From Aaosphaeria pasadenensis (lineage: Eukaryota > Ascomycota > Dothideomycetes > Pleosporales): a DNA stretch of 64,000 bases. The notes under the pieces are model-generated. The model ran no database searches. It worked only from the letters and a program-made list of their open reading frames with translations, and had not been told where the DNA came from. Numbering within the stretch: the stretch's first letter is position 1; the number at the start of each line of letters is the position of its first letter. Position numbers and translations under genes: made by a program. Shown piece after piece: positions 57,830-64,000 of this stretch. Location of the stretch: positions 434,001-498,000 of the forward strand of contig JAKLMB010000009.1 of NCBI GenBank assembly GCA_022813625.1. The letters are read 5' to 3'.

Positions 57830-59487
57830 ATGGCACCAGCAACATTAGAAAGCGCCTTTTCGAAGGACTCAACCTCTACCGCGGTCATCGTACCTTCGAA
57901 GCCTGCTGTTACCGTCTCATATCAGAAGCTTTCTGCTGATGTGAAGGCTTTCCAGCAGCAGCTTGCGAAACACGGCGTCAGCGCTGGAGCGGCCGTCTCC
58001 ATTGCACTTCCTAATACGTACGAATTCATCGTATCCTTCATCGCTGCGGCATGGCAGCGAGCCATTGCAGCTCCACTCAACCCTGCTTATAAGCAGTCAG
58101 AGTTCGAGTTCTATATCGATGATCTTAGCTCAGCAATTGCGCTCGTGCCCCGAGGCGCGTTCGGCAAGGACGCGGCAGCCGTTCGCGCTGCCAGGAAATA
58201 CAATGCGGCTATCGCAGAGGTGTATTATAATGGGAGCGAGGTGGTTTTGGACATCAAGGAGGCCGGGAAGCTTGCAGGAAAGACTGAGGCGGTACTGACA
58301 GCTCAACCTGAAGATGTCGCATTGGTCTTACACACCAGCGGTACCACAGGCCGTCCCAAGGCCGTCCCATTGACGCACCGCAATCTGTTACGCACCATGA
58401 AAAACATCCAGGCGACCTATGAGTTGACCGCGAAGGACCGTACGTATCTGGTCATGCCGCTCTTCCACGTCCATGGTCTTCTGGCAGGCTTCCTTGCCCC
58501 TCTTGCGTCTGGTGGATCAGTCGTTGTACCTCTGAAGTTCTCCGCTTCTGAGTTCTGGATTGACTTTGTTGAGCACAAGGCCAATTGGTATACTGCTGTG
58601 CCTACCATCCACCAGATCTTGCTCAGGAACCCGCTACCAAGCCCTGTACCGCAGATCCGCTTCATTCGGTCCTGCTCGTCGCCCCTCTCTCCCAAGACGT
58701 TCCATGAGCTTGAAAAGGCGCTTAATGCTCCTGTGCTAGAGGCCTATGCTATGACTGAAGCAGCCCATCAGATGACGAGCAACCCTCTGCCGCCTGGCAA
58801 GCGCCAGCCCGGGAGCGTAGGCATTGGCCAGGGAGTCGAGATCAAGATCTTGGACGATTCTGGCAACGAAGTTGCCCAAGGAAAGGAGGGCGAGATCTGC
58901 ATCAAGGGCGAGAACGTGACAAAAGGGTACCTTAACAACCCAGCAGCGAATGAGACCTCATTTCATAAGAATGGGTTCTTCCGCACGGGCGACCAGGGCA
59001 AGAAGGACCCCGATGGTTATGTCATCATCACCGGGCGTATCAAGGAGCTCATCAATAAGGGCGGAGAGAAAATCAGCCCGATCGAGCTGGACAATGTTAT
59101 TGCCCAGCACCCAGCCGTGTCTGAAGCCGTCAGTTTCGCTGTGGAAGACGAAATCTATGGCCAAGATGTAGGGCTTTCGGTGGTGGTGAAGGCTGGCCAG
59201 AAGCTGAACGCGGACGAGCTTAGGGGCTGGCTAACAGAGCGAGTTGCGAAGTTCAAGCTCCCCAAAAAGGTAACTACTCACTCCCCAATATGTCTGCCGT
59301 GGTGGACTAAACCATGCACCCCGCGATAATTGTGGGATGAGGTGGCGATGATACGGATTTTCTTTTTTACTGATCGGTCCAGATTTTCTTCACCGACATC
59401 ATGCCGAAGACAGCTACAGGCAAGATCCAGCGCCGGCTGGTCGCCGAGGCGATGCTCAAGAAAGAGCAGCCCAACGCCAAATTATAG
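57830..59487 (+). CDS. PCS60: Peroxisomal acyl-CoA synthetase, oxalyl-CoA synthetase-like (two exons)
   Basis: ANL-superfamily enzyme; the closest family I know is yeast Pcs60/Fat2 and plant AAE3, which make oxalyl-CoA from oxalate, ATP and CoA. Exons 57830-59269 and 59383-59487 give 514 residues. The ATP-binding loop LHTSGTTGRPKAVPLTHRN lies at 168-186. Further blocks are PLFHVHGLLAGFLAPLASGG, ANWYTAVPTIHQILL, the adenine-contact motif EAYAMTEAAHQM, FRTGDQG, GRIKELINKGGEKISP and the catalytic lysine in PKTATGKIQRR (Lys494), which is encoded only by the second exon. The protein ends AKL, a valid PTS1 signal for peroxisomal import. Oxalate detoxification or turnover is the likely role; other carboxylates are possible. 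Confidence 0.93.
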
Positions 59488-59583
59488 ATTATAGACTATA
59501 GAAATCTAGAGAGGGCTGGGTGAGAACTAGAGGGAAAGGGCTGTGGGATGAGATATTTTGTCATATATTATACGAAAGAGGAA

Positions 59584-59624
59584 GTGCATTGTGCATTGTG
59601 CGTTGTGCGTTGTGCGTTGTGCGG
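59584..59624. repeat. GTGCRTT heptamer repeat
   Basis: Five full and one partial copy: two GTGCATT units followed by three GTGCGTT and a GTGCGG end. It sits about 100 bp after the PCS60 stop codon. Confidence 0.88.
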
Positions 59625-60367
59625 CACGGGTCTTGAGTAATCCGACGCGCCTTGTAATTAAGGGAGAAGGGGAGGAGAGATGAAAGGATGGGCCAGATAG
59701 AAATACGCAATAATTGCTCCGTAATTATGATGAAATGTGGTGAGCAGTAGTGGTAGAGTGTGGTATCATTATGTACACAGTGGTAACAATACCTACCAGG
59801 TGCCAGGCCCTTACCCACTTACCTTTCCGACTTTCCCACCCACGGTACAGGTAGTGATACGAGTAGCGTAAGGCCAAAATTAAGAAGCCGTTTACTGGCG
59901 GTGCCTGATAGTGTTGAGAAGCTATTCCTAGCAAAACACTACCTGGATCGGGCTTGGGACCCGTCCGTGGAAGCGTTTTGTCCAGTAGCGTTGCTGTGTG
60001 CATGCCTATACACCCCTACCGGTGAAGAGTTTAAGGTCTTTCTCTGTCTCTCTTTCAGCGCAGTAGAGGATTAGGGAATAGGTGCATCTGCCATCAGCCC
60101 ATTCCAGGACAACGGAGACGTGAGTCGAGCGAGTTATTACACCGTAGGGATACTAGTTCGCAGTAGGCAGGCATAACAGGGTATTTAATTACTTGTATGT
60201 AGGTATCAAGGTACCCATCTTAGCATACCTAGGTAATGGGGGCCGTCTTACCGCTGCACTGTGTAACTATGTACTTAAATGGAATATGTGCATACATACT
60301 GTACGGAGGATTGCTATACCTATCTACATATGTACCGTGGTCCGTACAAGGAAGACCATAAGAGTGT

Positions 60368-60415
60368 ACAAAAGACGTACAAAGTAAGAAGGACAAAGTA
60401 AGAAGTACAAAGTAA
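60368..60415. repeat. ACAAAGTAAG short tandem repeat
   Basis: Three copies of a GACAAAGTAAGAAG/TACAAAGTAAG unit separated by few changes. Non-coding. Confidence 0.75.
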
Positions 60416-62315
60416 GTTGTGTATGTGCTAGGAGGTATGTATGAGTGGGGTGGTTTGCGGCGGTGATGGTGGCAGGCCAACGCAGCCAGCGCAGCCTCCC
60501 GTGTCAATACTTGTATCCATACGAGTCAGCAAGCCCGTTCTTGTGTCCATTCTGCTTCGATACCCATTGCGGCATGATGTGAGAGATGGCGCGACGAAAG
60601 ATTCGCATTCTTCGCCAATCGTGGCGCTTTGGCGAGGACCCTGCTCCGTCTGTTGGTCCTCTTGGTCGTTGTCTTGGTCGCCAATCCCACGCCTGTTCCT
60701 ATCTATCTCTTACCCCTTGTCCCTTTATCCCCTGGTCCCCTGGCGCTCACGGCCTCGCCTGGCTGAGGCTTCTCGCTGATTTTGTCTCGCTTAGACTGGC
60801 TGAGCAGGATCCTGTAGCGGCTGTAGCCTGAGGGGACCTGGATTGCTGTTCTGATACCGGCTCGTGGGTCGAACATCCCCTAGTCTCCCTTGAGCAGATC
60901 TAAGACGATCTAACATGAATTCAATTCGTTCTAGTCCCGCCAACCTGGATAGCAAATCCCTAATCCGTAAACGCCGTGAATGCGTGGCATGGGATTCCAT
61001 AACCCGCGGCGAGCTGAATATGTATGGAACACGTCGTTGTCGTCTCCTCCTCCTCGTACTTCGCTCTCCTACTAGGTACTTTTCGGTACATTCCCTACTC
61101 TTTCGAGCAGGACCCAGCCCGTCCCAGCATGTCCCAGCAGCATAAGGCTGCTTAGCCACTTCTCCTCGCTTGCTATTCTCTCTCGCTCGCCATCTCGCCC
61201 TCTCGCCTCTTGATTCTTCTCTCGTCTTCTGTCTCGCAAGGTTGTGCTAGCAGCAGCTAGCGAATGCTCTCGACCTCTTGCGACAGCGGCGTGGCTTGCC
61301 TTGCGTGGGTCCTCATCCTCAGCACGCACTCTGCACGTACTCTGTACCAAACCACACCAAACGCACGCAAGCAACTCAACACAATTGGATTGGGAACTCA
61401 CTCAACACCGCGTATCTCAGCTCAGCTCAGACAGCCGGTGTCCCCTCCCACTGGCCCCCTTGCTTTGCCTTGTCCTTCCCTTCCAATCCCGCTTGCTAAT
61501 GACACCCACGCTCACTCCGACGCCAATGCAATGCCCACGCTCGCGCCCATGTCCATGTCCATGTCACTATCCACATCAATACACGCTGGGGCTGGAGGCT
61601 GTAACCTACCTGCTGTGCCGTGTTTTAGAGGATACAGCAAAAAAAATGTCAAACTGCTTCCAGTCCACCACAGTCCGCCATAGTCCAGAGGGGAGAAAAC
61701 CTAATTATGGTCTACCCTCAGTTTTCAGTTTTTGCTTATCTGCTCCCCACTGCCACCAGGTTTCGAATAGACTTCCTCTTGATCTTTTTTCTTTCTCAAT
61801 CTCTACTTTTCCGAAAACGTGGTGCCTGGCTGGTCTATCCAATCGAATTGATCTCGCATAACATACATACATACATGCAACCATACATCCGGTACACAAC
61901 TTGTTCACTATCACACAGTAGATCTGTTCAGCCCCGTTGATCGTCATTTCCCTTTATTGCTCCTTTTCCCTATCCGTTTCTTTCTCTTTTTTCTTTTTGC
62001 TCCACTCTGCTCTTAGTCACACAAGGGGATCTTCCCGCACGTGGCTCTAGCGCCCAAAAAGATAAAGATCAAACTATTTTTGTAACCCGGTTTTCGATAT
62101 CACAAATCCGTGTTCCGAGACGAGAGGACAGGACAGGGTCTGGAGTTGTCTTGCATCTTGCATCCTGCAGCCTGCTGTGGTCCCCGAATGAGTGGTCCTT
62201 CCGCATTATAAACAAAACTCCTTGTGATCCCCCCGGCCACCCAATTGAAGCTGTCTCTCCTCTCTCTCTCCATCCTCCTCTTCACCTATCGTCGGGATAC
62301 CCCAGGAGTCCAACC

Positions 62316-64000
62316 ATGTACGAACAATTTGATCGCAGGACGGCTTTCATGAACGATGGAAACTGGGCACCTCAAAACGCAAATCCATCCGGCCCAGGAG
62401 CACTCTTCACCAGGATTAAGGTCGACAGGTCATCACGTTCGAGCATAATTTCTATCAAGAATGGCAGTGCCATGTCTTCCTGTTCCAGCCTAAGGAGCGA
62501 GCCCAGGAGCATTCTGGTCAGGTCGGAGAAGGGAAGGACATCCAGGATCCTGCCGAAGAAGCTGAAGAGGTTCTCTGCGCCGCCCCCTGGACCCACGAAG
62601 AGAGTGAGCTTTATTGATGCGGTTGAAGAGTCGGACGAGGAATCAGATGGCGAAACGACCGAGAAGGACAAGAAGAGGACCTCCCGGTTTTCCATCTCTG
62701 GCATGCCGACAGCCGTTCGAAGCATGTCGAGCCCGTACCCAAAGACGAAATTCCACCCAGCAACCTTCGTCGAAGAAGAGGACGAGGATGAAGACGAAGA
62801 CGAAGAATCAAGCGACAAATTCCATGCCCTTCCAATCGTTCGAGTTCCAACCCGAGCTTCGTCGTCCAACGCAGCAGCAATTCGCCTACCAACAGGAGCA
62901 CCGTCGTCACTGACCGTCAGCTCAACACCAGGAACCTGCACACCGGCCTCCAATCAATCCAGTGCCAGCTCCTCCTCATCATCTCTCTACTCCACCCCAG
63001 CCTCATCCATTCGTTCCTCCTCCCCATCCCTAGATCTGGAATCCTACTCCATCAACCCCAAATCTCCCGCCCCTAGTACTCCCCACAACCCACTGCTCCA
63101 GTACCTCCCTTGCACGCACCCAATGTGCACCTCCCACTACCTCCCCTCCTCCCTGGGACCCACCTTCCACACGCAACAGGCCCCCTACAACCTCCGACGA
63201 AAACGCGGTCTCTGCGCGGAGCACGCAACCTCCGACCTCGCCCTCGCAAACATCGAATGCAAGGACGAGTGGGAGACGATGCGGCAGAACGCCGGACGCC
63301 GCACCCTCGGCGAGGTGGCTGCCGACTTCAAGCAGTTCACGCGGGACTTCGACCAGGACCGGGAGCGCGAGAGCCGGGACTCGGAGCGCCTCCAGCGGCT
63401 CTGCGTCGTCGGCCGCCCGCCCAAGCAGGGCACCTCCGCGCCTCCCACCAACAGCAAGCGGTTCAGCAGGATCAGGGACGTCAACGACGATGCCCAGTCT
63501 GAGTGGTGGAGGTACGCGGCCCGGCCGTGTGCGAAGAAGGACTGCGAGGCTGAGTGGTACGCACCTTTCTCGAAGGCGCTGTACGACTTCTACTTCCCCG
63601 CGAAGAGGAACAGCAATGCTGGTGGATTGACACCGCTGACGACGCTGTGCCCGTCGTGTGCGGCGGAGAACGTCGAGGTTGCTGAGCGAGAGATCCAGGC
63701 GAAGAGGGAGGAGCTGGACGACGAGGAGTGCATCCTGTGGATGGAGAAGTTGAGGAAGGACAGGGGCGTTGAGGTCAAGTTCTGGGAGAGGGCGCAGGAG
63801 AAGTTCGTCAGGGAGCAGGGAGTCAGGTGGAGAGATGAGGTTGTCGGAAAGGATCTGTTGGTCGCGCATCAGCAGGTTCTAGTCGCAGCGGCTGTCGTCG
63901 TCACAGAGAATCAGACGTCTGCTACCGTTGCCACAGACAAGACCAACAAGAAGCTCAAGAAGAAGCTCAAGAAGGGGAAGAAGGGGTTCTGCGTCGTCAT
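62316..64000 (+). CDS. Partial gene of unknown function, Cys-rich C-terminal half
   Basis: The frame is open from the ATG at 62316 to the window edge, 561 codons without a stop, so the gene is truncated here. I do not recognise the family. The first 250 residues are Ser/Pro-rich and disordered, with TKRVSFIDAVEESDEESDGE at about 90-109 (the KRVSF core resembles a PP1-docking RVxF motif) and an acidic run EEEDEDEDEDEESS. After about residue 265 the protein becomes structured: CTHPMCTSHY with a later CAEH, then CAKKDCEAEWYAPF and LCPSCAAENV, suggesting one or two zinc sites. A long charged helix follows (about 455-510). The last visible residues are Lys-rich (KKLKKKLKKGKKG), possibly a nuclear localisation signal. 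A chromatin or signalling role would be a guess. Confidence 0.75.
   Translation, partial: MYEQFDRRTAFMNDGNWAPQNANPSGPGALFTRIKVDRSSRSSIISIKNGSAMSSCSSLRSEPRSILVRSEKGRTSRILPKKLKRFSAPPPGPTKRVSFIDAVEESDEESDGETTEKDKKRTSRFSISGMPTAVRSMSSPYPKTKFHPATFVEEEDEDEDEDEESSDKFHALPIVRVPTRASSSNAAAIRLPTGAPSSLTVSSTPGTCTPASNQSSASSSSSSLYSTPASSIRSSSPSLDLESYSINPKSPAPSTPHNPLLQYLPCTHPMCTSHYLPSSLGPTFHTQQAPYNLRRKRGLCAEHATSDLALANIECKDEWETMRQNAGRRTLGEVAADFKQFTRDFDQDRERESRDSERLQRLCVVGRPPKQGTSAPPTNSKRFSRIRDVNDDAQSEWWRYAARPCAKKDCEAEWYAPFSKALYDFYFPAKRNSNAGGLTPLTTLCPSCAAENVEVAEREIQAKREELDDEECILWMEKLRKDRGVEVKFWERAQEKFVREQGVRWRDEVVGKDLLVAHQQVLVAAAVVVTENQTSATVATDKTNKKLKKKLKKGKKGFCVV

Larger units (their letters stand above)
59488..62315. 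other. Gene-free region upstream of the partial gene
   Basis: About 2.8 kb. Contains a GTGCRTT heptamer repeat at 59584-59624, an ACAAAGTAAG repeat at about 60368-60415 and CCTAGGTA/TAGGTA words near 60195-60235. From about 61260 to 62280 the sequence is pyrimidine- and CA-rich and probably includes the promoter and 5' leader of the gene at 62316. Frames inside it (60441-60779, 61244-61861) are low-complexity. Confidence 0.5.

Noticed and set aside
63030..63869. 279-codon frame antisense to the partial gene at the right edge
   Set aside because: Leu/Arg/Val-rich mirror of the plus-strand frame, which is open for 561 codons and has coherent zinc-type motifs.
1..64000. CRISPR arrays, rRNA genes, intact transposons
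   Set aside because: No regularly spaced repeats, no rRNA sequence and no transposase or reverse-transcriptase motif was found on either strand.

Overview
This window is nuclear DNA from a filamentous ascomycete (Pezizomycotina; the class is not resolved, a Dothideomycete-like origin is only a guess). The evidence is short 45-220 nt introns with GT..AG ends and fungal CTNAC-like branch sites, two Zn(II)2Cys6 regulators, an RTA1-family protein, a fungal uL15 gene and a GH92 mannosidase. All gene models below were spliced by eye, checking reading phase and family continuity. Sixteen of the nineteen protein genes are well supported; three small models are tentative.

Layout. 0.9-3.6 kb: GPI mannosyltransferase GPI10 (+). 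4.2-5.6 kb: a fungal protein of unknown function (-). 5.6-9.4 kb: long non-coding stretch with microsatellites. 9.4-10.6 kb: SIW14-like inositol-pyrophosphate/tyrosine phosphatase (+). 11.6 kb: tRNA-Gly(GCC) with an unusually long 68-nt intron. 13.7-14.7 kb: RTA1-family membrane protein (+), converging on an Upc2-like Zn2Cys6 regulator (15.1-16.7 kb, -). 19.8-26.5 kb: secreted GH92 mannosidase (+), FAD monooxygenase (-) and a divergently placed Zn2Cys6 regulator (+), possibly a small catabolic or metabolic group.

26.5-41.5 kb is gene-poor. It holds two small candidate genes near 27 kb, an F-box protein (32.2-33.3 kb, -) and a Ser/Thr/Pro-rich secreted wall-type protein with Kex2-like sites at both ends (35.9-37.7 kb, -). 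41.5-49.2 kb carries the most unusual group: a five-finger C2H2 protein (-) divergent, across about 255 bp, from an intracellular protein that joins a DUF7580-like helical region to a complete subtilisin-type S8 protease (+), followed convergently by a multipass membrane protein of unknown function (-). The architecture resembles the N-terminal parts of fungal NLR-type self/non-self proteins but without a nucleotide-binding domain.

51.2-59.5 kb is a housekeeping block: monocarboxylate-type MFS transporter (+), ribosomal protein uL15/RPL28 (-), SPF45/DRT111-like splicing factor (-) and, divergent from it, a peroxisomal oxalyl-CoA synthetase-like enzyme PCS60 ending in AKL (+). From 62.3 kb to the window edge is a partial gene of unknown function (+). 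No CRISPR, rRNA or intact transposon was found.
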